64,000 nt of DNA from Pseudarthrobacter sulfonivorans (GCF_014712225.1 NZ_JACXBW010000013.1:1-64000); one strand, 5' to 3'; shown: positions 1 through 9,605, counted from the stretch's first letter. A program made the numbers and translations. The notes: generated by a model from the letters alone, not told the origin.

Positions 1-66
1 AGCCGGGCAGGAAGCCGGGCAAGAACGAACGCCTGCGGGGCACCCGACACACATGACGCCGTCCGA

Positions 67-346
67 CCCGCATCAACTGCCAGAGCGTTCCCCGGAAACC
101 CGCACCAACTGCCAGAGCGTCCACCGGACCCCCGCGGGAGCGTTCGCCGTCGAACCCGCATCAACTGTCAGAGCGTTCCCCGGAAACCCGCATCAACTGC
201 CAGAGCGTCCCCCGGGAACCCGCATCAACTGCCAGAGGGTCCCCCGGGAACCCGCATCAACTGCCAGAGGGTCCCCCGGAAACCCGCATCAACTGCCAGA
301 GCGTTCCCCGGAAACCCACAGGAAGTGAGAGAGCGTCCGCTGTGGG
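67..346. repeat. Tandem array of 32-bp direct repeats
   Basis: Direct repeats with a 32-bp period begin at 67, 99, 155, 187, 219, 251 and 283. A shortened, degenerate copy lies at 131-154 and a diverged one at about 315-346. Each full unit starts CCCGCATCAACTGCCAGAG and ends in a CCCCGGAAA-like stretch. Copies differ at only a few positions, and there are no unique spacers, so this is not CRISPR. The array opens a gene-free stretch that runs to the HU-like gene at 515. An open frame across it only reflects the repeat. Function unknown; it could be a REP-like or VNTR element. Confidence 0.85.
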
Positions 347-514
347 CGCAATTCCCCGGGAAAAGCTCGGAAATCCGGTGATTTAAGTCAAAAAGTCGCG
401 GAAACACGCGGAATTTGCGGACCTCGCGGGCCCAAGCTGGTAAGTTTTCGAACAGTGGCTTGCACGCATGCCGCGTTCAGGCTCCAGAAATCGTGACCGT
501 CCAGGAGGACATCA

Positions 515-802
515 ATGGCTAAGAACCGTAGTGAACTTGTTTCAGAGGTAGCAGGCAAGGCCGGCACCAGCCAGGCAGCCGTCAACTCCGTCCTCGATGC
601 ACTGTTCGAGGTTTTCGAGACGTCCGTCGCCGCCGGCGAGAAGATCACCATCCCGGGCTGGCTTGCAGTCGAGCGCACCGACCGTGCAGCTCGCACCGGC
701 CGTAACCCGCAGACGGGCGAGACCATCCAGATCGCAGCAGGCCACAGCGTCAAGCTGACCGCCGGCTCCAAGCTGAAGGCTGCGGTCGCCAAGAAGAAGT
801 AG
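515..802 (+). CDS. hup: HU-family DNA-binding protein
   Basis: A 95-residue histone-like nucleoid protein that binds and bends DNA as a dimer. The length fits the HU/IHF fold. The DNA-binding arm is visible around residues 60-72 (RTGRNPQTGETI), and the C-terminus ends in lysines. An AGGAGG ribosome site sits just upstream of the ATG, which fixes the start. The gene is monocistronic: a strong hairpin follows within 20 bases and a repeat array lies upstream. The pairing of the array with this gene may be chance. The family assignment is secure; which HU paralogue this is cannot be told. Confidence 0.95.
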   Translation: MAKNRSELVSEVAGKAGTSQAAVNSVLDALFEVFETSVAAGEKITIPGWLAVERTDRAARTGRNPQTGETIQIAAGHSVKLTAGSKLKAAVAKKK

Positions 803-821
803 TCTTCTTCAGCACCAGCTC

Positions 822-853
822 AAGGAGCGGCAACCTTCGGGTTGCCGCTCCTT
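822..853 (+). terminator. Rho-independent terminator after HU-like gene
   Basis: A 13-bp perfect stem (822-834 with 841-853) closes over the six-base loop CTTCGG, directly after the HU-like stop codon. The T-run is short, as is common in high-GC genomes. Confidence 0.85.
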
Positions 854-925
854 TGCTTTGTCCGCGTGCCTTGTCCGCGCGAAGGCCGATTCGCCGCCTT
901 GCCGCGGGTAGCGGACAATGGATAG

Positions 926-3073
926 GTGCCTTCTGCAGCAAAGTCCCGACCCACAGCACCCCAACCGGCCCCTGGCAGGGGCGCTACGACGCTGGGCTCC
1001 GGTGCTGTGGGGGTTTCCCGGCCCTGGCAGCTTCTGGGGCTCGCAGCCCTGCTCCTGGGACTCGCTGCAGCACTCCTTTTCTCCGGCGCCGCAGCAGCCC
1101 GTGCGGTTTCCGACCCCGGAGCGCTGGCCCGCTGGGGATTGCCGATCAGCAAGGCCATCCACAATGTGTCCCTGGCAACGGTCATCGGCGGGCTGATCTT
1201 CGCCGTCGGGATCCTCCCCAGGACCTCCGGTCCACGGTCCCGGACCAATGATGCGGACGCCCCCGAGCATCCGGCCTTTGCAAGGGCCCTGGCCATAGCC
1301 GCCGCGGCCGGTGCCGTCTGGACGCTGTCGGCGATCGCCGTGCTGGTCCTTACCTACTCCGACGTCGCAGGCCAGGGACTATCCGGGGACGCAGAATTCA
1401 CCCGGGCCCTGGTGTACTTCATGACCGACATCGCTACCGGCCGGGCGTGGCTGGCGGTAACGGTCATCGCGGCCGTGGTGACCACCGCGCTGTTCGGCGT
1501 CAGATCCCTCGGCGGTCTGGCGCTCACCCTGGTCCTGGCGCTGGCGGGCCTGGTTCCTGCCGCCCTGATCGGGCACTCGTCGAGCTCGTCTGACCACTCT
1601 GCGGCCGTCAACTCCCTGGGCCTGCACCTGGTAGGCGTCAGTGTCTGGGTAGGCGGCATCATCCTGCTGGCGCTGCTGTCGGGCATCCTGACGGGACCGA
1701 AACCGGGCACGGGCACAGACATCACCGAAGCGACCCTGCGGCGGTTCTCGGCCCTGGCCGGTTTTGCCTTTGCACTGGTTTTTGCCTCAGGCGTCGTCAA
1801 CGCAAGCATCCGCGTCACCAACTGGACCGATCTCTTTGGGTCTCCCTACGGCCAGCTCATCGTGGCCAAGGCGGCCGCAACCGTGGTCCTCGGCGGTATT
1901 GGCCTGATGCACCGGCAGTGGGTTATCCCGCAGCTGGGCCGTAAAGGCTCGGCACTGTCCTCGCGCCGCGTGCTGTGGCAGCTGGTTATCGCGGAACTCC
2001 TGATCATGGGGGCCACCTCGGGCGTCGCCGTCGCCCTGAGCCGTTCGGCGCCGCCCGAGCCCACCACCTTCGCGCCTGACGCATCGCCGGCATTCATCCT
2101 CACCGGCTACGAATTGCCGCCCGAACTGACCCCGGAGCGCTGGCTGACGGAGTGGCGCCTCGACTGGCTCTGGGTGGCAGTGGTGCTGTTCGCGTTGGTC
2201 GCCTACTTCCTCGGCGTGGTCAAGGTCCTCCGGCGCGGGGACAAGTGGCCGTGGTTCCGCTCCGTGAACTGGGTGGTCGGCCTCCTGGTGCTGACCTACA
2301 TCACCTCCGGGCCGCCGACGGTCTACGGCATGGTGCTGTTCTCCGCCCACATGGTGGGTCATATGGCATTGACGATGGTGGCGCCCCTCTTCCTTGTGCT
2401 TGGCGCGCCGGTGACTCTGGCCCTGCGGGCCCTGCCCGCCCGTGCTGACGGCTCCAGGGGACTGCGTGAGTGGGTGCTGGTTTTTGTCCACTCAAAGTTC
2501 TCGCAACTGGTCACGCACCCCCTGTTTGCTGCGGCAAACTTTGCGGGCTCCATTGTGCTGTTTTACTTCTCGGACGCGTTCGGCTTCGCGATGCGGGAAC
2601 ATGTGGGCCACGAGCTGATGAACCTCCACTTCCTGCTTACCGGCTACATCTTCGTGCTGAGCATGATCGGCACGGATCCGTTGCCCCGCCGCGCCCCCTA
2701 CCCCATGCGCCTGCTCCTCCTGCTGGCCACCATGGCCTTCCACGCCTTCTTCGGCGTCACGATCATGGGCGGCACCAGCCTGTTGGCCGCGGACTACTTC
2801 GGCAACCTCGGGCGCCCCTGGGGGCCGTCCGCCCTCCTGGACCAGCAACTGGGTGGTGCCGTGACGTGGGGCATCGGCGAAGTCCCCACCCTGCTGGTGG
2901 CTATCGGGGTCGCCATCATGTGGTCCCGCTCTGATGAACGGGAGACGCGCCGCACGGATCGGGCAGCGGACAGGAATAACGACGCCGATCTCACCGCTTA
3001 CAACGATATGTTTGCCAAATTGGCCGAACGCGACGCCAGATTGGCTGAACGCAACAAGCTGGAAGGACGCTGA
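926..3073 (+). CDS. CopD-CtaG fusion membrane protein (copper handling, cytochrome oxidase assembly)
   Basis: A polytopic membrane protein of 715 residues. Roughly residues 70-370 match the CopD copper-resistance domain, with a hydrophobic helix pattern and a conserved GHSSSSSDH-like segment. From about 430 to 690 it matches caa3-type CtaG, with FSAHMVGHMALTM and several His residues in or near helices. Such fusions are known in actinobacteria and are thought to move copper across the membrane for oxidase assembly. The start is a GTG with only a weak ribosome site, so the first 30 or so residues are uncertain. Its stop overlaps the next ATG (TGATG), so the two genes are probably translated together. 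Confidence 0.85.
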   Translation: MPSAAKSRPTAPQPAPGRGATTLGSGAVGVSRPWQLLGLAALLLGLAAALLFSGAAAARAVSDPGALARWGLPISKAIHNVSLATVIGGLIFAVGILPRTSGPRSRTNDADAPEHPAFARALAIAAAAGAVWTLSAIAVLVLTYSDVAGQGLSGDAEFTRALVYFMTDIATGRAWLAVTVIAAVVTTALFGVRSLGGLALTLVLALAGLVPAALIGHSSSSSDHSAAVNSLGLHLVGVSVWVGGIILLALLSGILTGPKPGTGTDITEATLRRFSALAGFAFALVFASGVVNASIRVTNWTDLFGSPYGQLIVAKAAATVVLGGIGLMHRQWVIPQLGRKGSALSSRRVLWQLVIAELLIMGATSGVAVALSRSAPPEPTTFAPDASPAFILTGYELPPELTPERWLTEWRLDWLWVAVVLFALVAYFLGVVKVLRRGDKWPWFRSVNWVVGLLVLTYITSGPPTVYGMVLFSAHMVGHMALTMVAPLFLVLGAPVTLALRALPARADGSRGLREWVLVFVHSKFSQLVTHPLFAAANFAGSIVLFYFSDAFGFAMREHVGHELMNLHFLLTGYIFVLSMIGTDPLPRRAPYPMRLLLLLATMAFHAFFGVTIMGGTSLLAADYFGNLGRPWGPSALLDQQLGGAVTWGIGEVPTLLVAIGVAIMWSRSDERETRRTDRAADRNNDADLTAYNDMFAKLAERDARLAERNKLEGR

Positions 3074-5091
3074 TGAGCGAAACCGTACGCACCCAACTCC
3101 GGGTCCGCGCCTCCGAACTGGTGGGCCGTAACTGGCTCAACACCGGCGGGAAGTCCCTGGACCTCGAGGCCCTGCGCGGCAAGATTGTGCTTCTCGACTT
3201 TTGGACTTTTTGCTGCATCAACTGCCTGCATGTCCTCGATGAGCTGCGCCCGCTCGAAGCGAAGTATTCCGACGTCCTGGTCACCGTGGGTGTGCACTCG
3301 CCCAAGTTCGAGCACGAGGCAGATCCAGTAGCCCTTGCCGCTGCGGTGGAGCGCTACGAGATCCGCCACCCGGTCCTCGACGATCCCGAGTTGGATACCT
3401 GGAAGGCCTACACAGCGCGCGCCTGGCCCACCCTGGTGGTCATCGACCCCGAGGGGTACATCGTGGCCCACCTGTCCGGCGAAGGCCACGCCGACGGCCT
3501 GGCCGTGCTCATTCCCGAGCTGATCGCCGAGCACGAGGCCAAGGGCACGCTCCACCGCGGCTCCGGCCCCTACGTGGCACCGGAAGCCACCTCGGGTACG
3601 CTGCGCTTCCCGGGCAAGGCGCTGTTCCTCCCGGCCGGGCGGGGCGCCTCCGAGACGGGCAGCTCCGACACGGGCACGCCTGACGCCGGGACGTCCGACG
3701 CCGGCACCTGGCTCGTGACCGATACCGGCCACCACCGTCTCGTGGAGCTGGGCACCGACTTCCAAACGGTGCTTCGCACCTACGGCTCGGGCACCAAAGG
3801 CTACGCCGACGGCCCCGCCGCGGACACCGACTCCGTCGAGCCGACCGCCCGGTTCAACGAACCTCAGGGCCTTGTGCTGCTTCCGGAAGAAGTGGCAGCG
3901 ACGGCGGGCTACGACGTCGTGATTGCCGATTCCGTCAACCACCGCCTGCGCGGGCTGTCGCTCTCAAACGGAGCAGCCACGACGATCGCCGGCAACGGCG
4001 TCCAGCGGCTCCTGGAGACGGGCCCTGCACGCGTGGATGAAGACGCCGCAGGCTTCACGGGCCAGCTCAGCGGGCACCCGCTGGAGGTCTCGCTCAGTTC
4101 GCCGTGGGACGTTGTCTGGTCCACCAAGCTCAATGCCGTGGTGGTGGCCATGGCCGGCACCCACCAGATCTTCAGCTTCGACCCGCTGACCGGCGCTGTG
4201 GCCATCGTGGCCGGCAACGGACTGGAAGGGCTCCTGGATGGCAAGGCCCATGAGGCATGGTTCGCCCAGCCGTCCGGCCTTGCCGAGGACGCCGACGGGA
4301 ACATCTGGGTGGCGGATTCGGAAACCTCCGCCCTCCGCAAGCTGGCAATCGCCGACGACGGCACGGTCACCGTTGAAACCGCTGTCGGCAAGGGTCTGTT
4401 CGATTTCGGTTTCCGGGACGGTGAGGCGGCCGAGGCGCGGCTGCAGCATCCCCTGGGCGTCACTGTCCTGCCGGACGGCTCGGTGGCCATCGCGGACACG
4501 TACAACGGCGCCGTACGCCGCTACGACCCCGCGGCCGGCAAGGTCTCCACGCTCGCGCGGGGCCTCTCCGAACCCTCCGACGTGATTGTGGACCACACAC
4601 AGGCGGCCGGCTCTGAACCGCTCCTGGTGGTGGTGGAGGCCAACAAGCACCAGTTGGTGTACGTGCCGATCCCCAAGGAGGCGCAGCAGGTGGATGAGGG
4701 TGCGTCGCAGACCCAGCGGCCCAAGAGCCCCGTGGCACCCGGCCTGCTGGACCTGACTGTGCGCTTCACCGCGCCCACGGGCCAGAAGCTCGACGACCGT
4801 TGGGGCGACCCCACCCAGCTGAAGATCTCCTCCACGCCGCCGGAGCTTTTGGTGACCGGCGGGGGCACCTCTGTGGGTCTGCTCCGGACGCTGGAGCTGG
4901 CCTCGGGAATCGCGGAAGGCGTCCTGCACATCACCGCCCGCGCCGCGGCCTGCGATGGCCCCGAGAACGAGGACGGCGAGATTCCGGACCACGCCGCCTG
5001 CCACCTGTACCAGCAGGACTGGGGCATCCCCGTGCTCCTGACGGACGACGGCGACACCGAGCTGGTCCTGGACCTGCGCGGCATGGACTGA
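3073..5091 (+). CDS. NHL-repeat thioredoxin-like protein (NHLRC2 type)
   Basis: A 672-residue protein. Residues 20-150 form a TlpA-like thioredoxin domain with the active-site motif CCINC at residues 47-51, the variant found in NHLRC2-like proteins. NHL beta-propeller repeats follow (FNEPQGL, VADSETSALRKL, IADTYNGAVRRY) to about 500, then a C-terminal beta-rich domain. No signal peptide is evident, so it is probably cytoplasmic. It overlaps the CopD-CtaG gene by one base. That coupling hints at a redox or metal-related partner role, which is an inference. A long low-complexity linker rich in Gly, Thr, Ser and Asp lies near residues 190-215. Confidence 0.85.
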   Translation: MSETVRTQLRVRASELVGRNWLNTGGKSLDLEALRGKIVLLDFWTFCCINCLHVLDELRPLEAKYSDVLVTVGVHSPKFEHEADPVALAAAVERYEIRHPVLDDPELDTWKAYTARAWPTLVVIDPEGYIVAHLSGEGHADGLAVLIPELIAEHEAKGTLHRGSGPYVAPEATSGTLRFPGKALFLPAGRGASETGSSDTGTPDAGTSDAGTWLVTDTGHHRLVELGTDFQTVLRTYGSGTKGYADGPAADTDSVEPTARFNEPQGLVLLPEEVAATAGYDVVIADSVNHRLRGLSLSNGAATTIAGNGVQRLLETGPARVDEDAAGFTGQLSGHPLEVSLSSPWDVVWSTKLNAVVVAMAGTHQIFSFDPLTGAVAIVAGNGLEGLLDGKAHEAWFAQPSGLAEDADGNIWVADSETSALRKLAIADDGTVTVETAVGKGLFDFGFRDGEAAEARLQHPLGVTVLPDGSVAIADTYNGAVRRYDPAAGKVSTLARGLSEPSDVIVDHTQAAGSEPLLVVVEANKHQLVYVPIPKEAQQVDEGASQTQRPKSPVAPGLLDLTVRFTAPTGQKLDDRWGDPTQLKISSTPPELLVTGGGTSVGLLRTLELASGIAEGVLHITARAAACDGPENEDGEIPDHAACHLYQQDWGIPVLLTDDGDTELVLDLRGMD

Positions 5092-5118
5092 TCGCCGCTC
5101 TGGTTTTTCCCGGTTGCT

Positions 5119-5166
5119 GAAGTGGCCCGGTTTTCAACCCTCGATGGTTGGAAATCGGGCCACTTC
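5119..5166 (+). terminator. Long hairpin, likely terminator of the copD-ctaG/NHL operon
   Basis: Two 21-base arms (5119-5139 and 5146-5166) pair with two mismatches across a six-base loop. The hairpin lies 28 bases after the stop codon at 5091. Confidence 0.75.
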
Positions 5167-5269
5167 TGTCAGTGACGTCGCCAAAAGCGGGCCAGTGCGG
5201 ATGCGCATCTTGTCCACATAGACCGCCTCGAGCCTGCTACCAGTCCCGAACGAACGACACCGTGGTTTT

Positions 5270-5407
5270 ATGGACCCAACGGAGATCCTCAGGTCAGCCG
5301 GCGGAGTGCTGCTGACGCGGGATGTGCTGGCAGCAGGTGCAACCGAAGCTGGCCTTCGCAGAGCGGTCCGGACCGGTGAAGTGGTCCGCCTGGAGCGTAG
5401 GAGCTAG
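5270..5407 (+). pseudogene. N-terminal relic of an AbiEi-type antitoxin / DUF559-family protein
   Basis: A 45-codon open frame reads MDPTEILRSAGGVLLTRDVL and continues with a second helix region up to GEVVRLERRS. This is the winged-helix start typical of actinobacterial AbiEi-family antitoxin-domain proteins, which normally continue for 150-280 further residues. Here the frame stops at once, and its stop overlaps the stop of the convergent gene ending at 5404. It is best read as a truncated remnant. Whether it is still expressed is unknown; no clear ribosome site precedes it. Confidence 0.55.
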
Positions 5408-6396
5408 TAGCTCAGGAGCGGGGTGACCTTGATGGTGTCACCGTCGACGTCCAGGCGGGTAGTGAAGCTGAAGTCCACCTCTTCGCTCAGCGGGAACCAG
5501 GCGCCGGTAAAGGAGCTCTGCTGGACAGCCTCCACCTTGGCCTTGCCATCAAGGGGAGCAACCACCCAGCGGCCGCCGAAAGGCTCGATGGAGATTTCCG
5601 GGTACTCCGTGATGGTCCATTTGATGGTGCCATCGTCCACGTTGTTGGTGCTGGAGAAATAGAAGGGGCAGTCGGGCTGCAGCCGCTGCTGTTTCACGGC
5701 CTCGGCGGCACAGCCGTCGAGGAACTCCTTCACTCGCTGGCCCACGTCCTTCCGCAGCTGGTCGGTGGCCTCGGTCAAGAGGTTCAGCGGGGCCGCCGGC
5801 GCATCGCGGGAGGTGACGGTGGCGCGGGTGGCCGGGGCGGCGAAGTACTCACCGTTGAGGGAGGCCTCGTATTCGCCGGGGTAGAAAACGGCAAAGGAGT
5901 TCCGGCCGGCCGGCATGTTCACCGGGACGCCGTTGACGGTGGCTTCGCTGGCGTTCACTACCGTGATGCCCAGGGTGGGCAGCCGCGATGGCATAAAGGC
6001 CCAGGTCTTAAAGAACAGCCATTCCGTGCCCGTCTGCTCGAGCAGGAAGTCGGTACGCAGCCGGCTGCCGTCGATCGTGTACTGCACCGGCACCATCACC
6101 TGGTTGCCGGAGCGCTCCTCCGGTTCGCCGATGGTGACGTTCGCCAGGCGCGAGGCAGCCGTCTTCAAAGCCGTCCCGTCAAGCATGGCGGCATTGCTGG
6201 GCGGCACGGTGGCCCGCAGCAGCCCCAGAGCCTTGCCGCCGTCGCCCTCCTGCAGCGCGGCCAGGTATTCGCGGACCGGCTGCTGAGGGCTGGCCACGGT
6301 ATTGTTCACCACGTTCACGCCAACGATGGAAGCAGCCACGGCAAGCATGAGGCCCAGCAGCCATCCGGCCGCTGTCCTCACCAACGCTTGACTCAT
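5404..6396 (-). CDS. Membrane-anchored protein of unknown function
   Basis: 330 residues from the ATG of MSQALVRTAAGWL, chosen because a purine-rich ribosome site (AGGGGC) precedes it; the frame is open for 34 more codons upstream. One hydrophobic helix at about residues 8-30 is followed by a long extracytoplasmic part. That part contains a DUF4878-like early segment (QQPVREYLAALQEGDGGKAL) and a beta-rich second half. No catalytic motif was recognised. It lies downstream of the HerA-like ATPase gene on the same strand, with a gap of about 130 bases. A secreted or surface-anchored role is inferred only from topology. Confidence 0.7.
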   Translation of the reverse strand: MSQALVRTAAGWLLGLMLAVAASIVGVNVVNNTVASPQQPVREYLAALQEGDGGKALGLLRATVPPSNAAMLDGTALKTAASRLANVTIGEPEERSGNQVMVPVQYTIDGSRLRTDFLLEQTGTEWLFFKTWAFMPSRLPTLGITVVNASEATVNGVPVNMPAGRNSFAVFYPGEYEASLNGEYFAAPATRATVTSRDAPAAPLNLLTEATDQLRKDVGQRVKEFLDGCAAEAVKQQRLQPDCPFYFSSTNNVDDGTIKWTITEYPEISIEPFGGRWVVAPLDGKAKVEAVQQSSFTGAWFPLSEEVDFSFTTRLDVDGDTIKVTPLLSY

Positions 6397-6525
6397 CTGC
6401 ACGCCCCTTACGTTACCTGCAACCCCGCTGAACACTGGAGCTGGGGCGGCCGGAAGTGGGGGAGCGCAGAGGCTTTCCTCACGGCCGACGGCGGGCATAC
6501 AGCGGGTGGCATCGTCCGGTTTTGC

Positions 6526-8235
6526 CTAACGGCGGCGCCGGGACGAAGTACCGAACACGCCGCGGAGCAGCTCGCGGCCGAGCTGCGTGCCCATGGACCG
6601 GACCATGCTCTTGAGCCCGCCACCCAACGCTCCGCCGAGGGCGCCGGCGAGTTCGCCCGCGATCCCGCCGCCCGCCGGTGCCGCCGGTTCGGGGGCGCGC
6701 TGTGCCCGGGACGGGGCGGGACCCGAGGCGCGCTCCGGAACGGGACGGCTGCTGGGCCGGCCCAGGATCTCCTCTTCGATCCGGCGGGCCTCCGCGTCGA
6801 CATCGGTCCGGCTGCCACCTGCCTGGCCTGCGCCGCCGGGAGCGGGCGGCTCGCCCGGGGCTGCACCGCCGGTGGGGGCGGCGCCCCTGCCGGTGAGTTT
6901 TTCATAGGCGGAGATGTTGTCCACGGCGGTCCCGTACTTGGCGAGCAGCGCGGACCCGGCCACGGTGCTCCCGATGAGGTCATCCGCGCTGGGACCCATG
7001 ACGGACTCCGGGGCGCGCAGCCGGGTGAGGGCAACCGGCGTCGGGGCACCTTTTTCGTTCATGACGGTGATGACTGCTTCGCCGATCCCCGCGGACGTGA
7101 GGGTCTCTTCGAGGTCGTAGTCGCTGACCGGGAACGTGGAAACGGTGGCTTTCAGGGCCTTGGCATCCTCCGGGGTGAAGGCGCGGAGGGCATGCTGAAC
7201 CCGGTTGGCCAGCTGGCCCAGGACGTCCGCCGGAACGTCCTTGGGGGTCTGGGTGACGAAGAAGATGCCCACACCCTTGGAACGGATCAGCCGGACGGTG
7301 GTGGTGATGGCGTTCAGGAAGGCCTTGGAAGCGCCGTTGAAGAGCAGGTGGGCCTCATCCAGGAAAAACACGAGCTTGGGCTTGTCCAGGTCGCCGGCCT
7401 CAGGCAGGTCTTCGAACAGGTCAGCCAGCAGCCACATCAGGAACGTCGAGAACAGCATCGGTTTGGTCTGCAGCGTGGGGAGTTCCAGGCAGGTCACCAC
7501 GCCGCGGCCGTCCGGAGCAGTCCGAAGCAGCTCGGCGGTATCGAACTCCGGCTCGCCGAAGAACTTCTCCAGGCCCTGCGCCTCCAGGTTCACCAGTTCG
7601 CGCAGGATGACGCCGGCGGTGGCCTTGGACAGGCCGCCCAGATCCTCCAGCTCGTCCTTGCCTTCGTCCGAGGTCAGGAACTGGATGACGGCGCGGAGGT
7701 CCTTCAGGTCGATCAGTTCGAGGTTGTTTTTGTCCGCAAAGTGGAAGACCAGCTGCAGGCTGGATTCCTGGGTGTCGTTCAGTTCCATCACGCGTGAGAG
7801 CAGGATGGGGCCAAACGAGGTGATGGTGGCGCGGACCGGAATGCCGTTGCCGTCGCCGCCCAGGGCAAGGAACTCCACCGGATAGGTCTTGCCGGCCCAG
7901 GCCTGGCCGATGCTGTCAGTGCGTGCCTTCAGTTTCTCGCTGCCGGCCGCGGCCGTTGCCAGCCCGGAAAGGTCGCCCTTGATGTCCGCCAGGAAAACGG
8001 GGACGCCGGCCGCGGACAGCTGCTCCGCCATCATGTGCAGCGTGACGGTCTTGCCGGTGCCGGTGGCGCCGGCCACCAGGCCGTGCCTGTTCATCATGGA
8101 CAGCGGCAGCCGGACCTGGGCTTCCTTGTGAAGTTCGCCGTCGACAATGGCGGCACCCAGCTCGATGGTGGCACCCTCCAGCGTGTAGCCCTTCTGGATG
8201 GTGGCAAGCTTTTCTGCAGTGGTTTTGTTGGCCAT
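6526..8235 (-). CDS. HerA-like (DUF853) ATPase
   Basis: A 569-residue P-loop ATPase of the DUF853/YjgR group, related to HerA/FtsK-type DNA-pumping ATPases. The Walker A motif GATGTGKT lies near residue 56, and Walker B is visible as KLVFFLDEAHLLF near residue 290. A Pro/Gly/Ala-rich linker around 450-530 leads to a basic tail ending SSRRRR. It has its own start with no overlapping neighbour, and runs on the same strand as benE without clear functional linkage. The exact role is not established for this family. Confidence 0.88.
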   Translation of the reverse strand: MANKTTAEKLATIQKGYTLEGATIELGAAIVDGELHKEAQVRLPLSMMNRHGLVAGATGTGKTVTLHMMAEQLSAAGVPVFLADIKGDLSGLATAAAGSEKLKARTDSIGQAWAGKTYPVEFLALGGDGNGIPVRATITSFGPILLSRVMELNDTQESSLQLVFHFADKNNLELIDLKDLRAVIQFLTSDEGKDELEDLGGLSKATAGVILRELVNLEAQGLEKFFGEPEFDTAELLRTAPDGRGVVTCLELPTLQTKPMLFSTFLMWLLADLFEDLPEAGDLDKPKLVFFLDEAHLLFNGASKAFLNAITTTVRLIRSKGVGIFFVTQTPKDVPADVLGQLANRVQHALRAFTPEDAKALKATVSTFPVSDYDLEETLTSAGIGEAVITVMNEKGAPTPVALTRLRAPESVMGPSADDLIGSTVAGSALLAKYGTAVDNISAYEKLTGRGAAPTGGAAPGEPPAPGGAGQAGGSRTDVDAEARRIEEEILGRPSSRPVPERASGPAPSRAQRAPEPAAPAGGGIAGELAGALGGALGGGLKSMVRSMGTQLGRELLRGVFGTSSRRRR

Positions 8236-8244
8236 GCCGCTAGC

Positions 8245-9582
8245 TTAGTTGGCGGATGCCTTCACAGGCGGTGCAGCCGTGCGGCTTTTCAGCTCGGCGT
8301 GAGGGCCGGCATGGTCCGCGTGCTCAAGCACCCGCGACACCGTGTAGCCGATGACCAGGCCCCAGAACGCCGGATGGATGTTGAAGAGGCTCATGCCGGA
8401 CATGGTCACCACGAACGTCACCAGGGAGCCCAGGGTGAAGGTCGTGGCGAAGGCGGTCACAAAGGCCTGCTGGAGAGCCCGCAGCATCGCAATGCCGCCC
8501 AGGGCAAGGATGAATTCCGTGGGCGTGGCGAGCATGAGCCGGGTGAGGGCGGGAGCCAGGAGGGCGCAGGCGACGGCCAGGACGCCGAACACCACGGCAG
8601 CAGTGTACTGGCGCTGCCGGGTTCCCGAGGACGTCATGAGGGCGTTGGTAGGGCCGGTCACGCACGCCGAGACAGCGCCGCAGCCTGCATTGAGCAACGA
8701 AAAGGCGCCCGAAACGATGGCGAAGACGTTGACCGGCGGATTGTGGCCGGCGGCACGGAGAACGGCGATGCCCTGGCCGTTCTGAACGAACAGCACGGTG
8801 AGGGCCAGGGGAACAACAAGCTCAAGCTGGGCAGCCCACGTGAACTCAGGAAGGGTGAAAACCGGGGTGGCCAGAATCGGCCCGCCCGCTTTGAACGAGA
8901 ATTGACCACTTGCCGCCACGGCGAGGCAACCCACCGCAAGGGTGCCGAGCACCGGCGGCAGGAACCGGCCAAGGGCGGGCACCGCAGTGAGGACCAGGAA
9001 TGCGACCACCATGGGGGCGGCCACCACGGGGTTCGCCTGGGTCGAGGAGACGATGTCCGTGCCGAATTTCAGGAATACGGCGGCCACCATGGACATGACA
9101 ATGGGCATCGGCACCACTGCCATGATTCGCCGCACCACTCCGGTGGCACCCAGCGCGAGGACGAGCACTCCGGACGTGAAGAAGGCGCCCACCACTTCCG
9201 CAAAGGACAAGTGCTGCAGGGACGGACCCAGGAGCACCGTCCCGGGAATGGACCAGGCGAAGCCCAGCGGCTGTCGATACAGGAGCGACATGACCAGCGT
9301 GGCTGCGCCGCCCGAAAAAAGGATGCCAAATACCCAGGACGCCAGCTGGTCTTCGGTCAGTCCTCCCGCCGCTCCCACGGCCAGGGTGACGGCTATCGGC
9401 CCGGAGGCGGAGAAGATGAGGCCGATCACCCCGTTGGAAACATAAGGCAGGCCCAGGTCGCGGAAGACCTGGCGCACGCCTGCGGGGCGAACACCCGGGC
9501 GTTCCAGCAAAGGCTGGGGTACCTGAGCCGCAACAGGTCCTGCATGGGGGATGGCGGGTGGATCCTGGCGGGATGGCTGCAT
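8245..9582 (-). CDS. benE: Benzoate/H+ symporter, BenE family
   Basis: A 445-residue inner-membrane carrier with about 12 hydrophobic segments. Family features include YVSNGVIGLIFSASGPIAV and NAGCGAVSACVTGPTNALM. It imports benzoate with protons and sits next to catA and the benABCD operon, which supports the assignment. The start at MQPSRQDPP is chosen because AGGAG lies seven bases upstream; the frame stays open for 30 more codons into the catA terminator. That terminator separates it from catA, so benE is probably expressed from its own promoter or by read-through. Confidence 0.92.
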   Translation of the reverse strand: MQPSRQDPPAIPHAGPVAAQVPQPLLERPGVRPAGVRQVFRDLGLPYVSNGVIGLIFSASGPIAVTLAVGAAGGLTEDQLASWVFGILFSGGAATLVMSLLYRQPLGFAWSIPGTVLLGPSLQHLSFAEVVGAFFTSGVLVLALGATGVVRRIMAVVPMPIVMSMVAAVFLKFGTDIVSSTQANPVVAAPMVVAFLVLTAVPALGRFLPPVLGTLAVGCLAVAASGQFSFKAGGPILATPVFTLPEFTWAAQLELVVPLALTVLFVQNGQGIAVLRAAGHNPPVNVFAIVSGAFSLLNAGCGAVSACVTGPTNALMTSSGTRQRQYTAAVVFGVLAVACALLAPALTRLMLATPTEFILALGGIAMLRALQQAFVTAFATTFTLGSLVTFVVTMSGMSLFNIHPAFWGLVIGYTVSRVLEHADHAGPHAELKSRTAAPPVKASAN

Positions 9583-9605
9583 TCTGGCTCCTGGGAAACG
9601 GGTGC

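Noticed and set aside
67..346. CRISPR-like array
   Set aside because: Repeats are directly adjacent with no unique spacers, and no cas genes are present; it is a tandem repeat.
6388..7797. Rightward 469-codon frame over the HerA-like ATPase
   Set aside because: Antisense shadow; the leftward protein has intact Walker A and B motifs.
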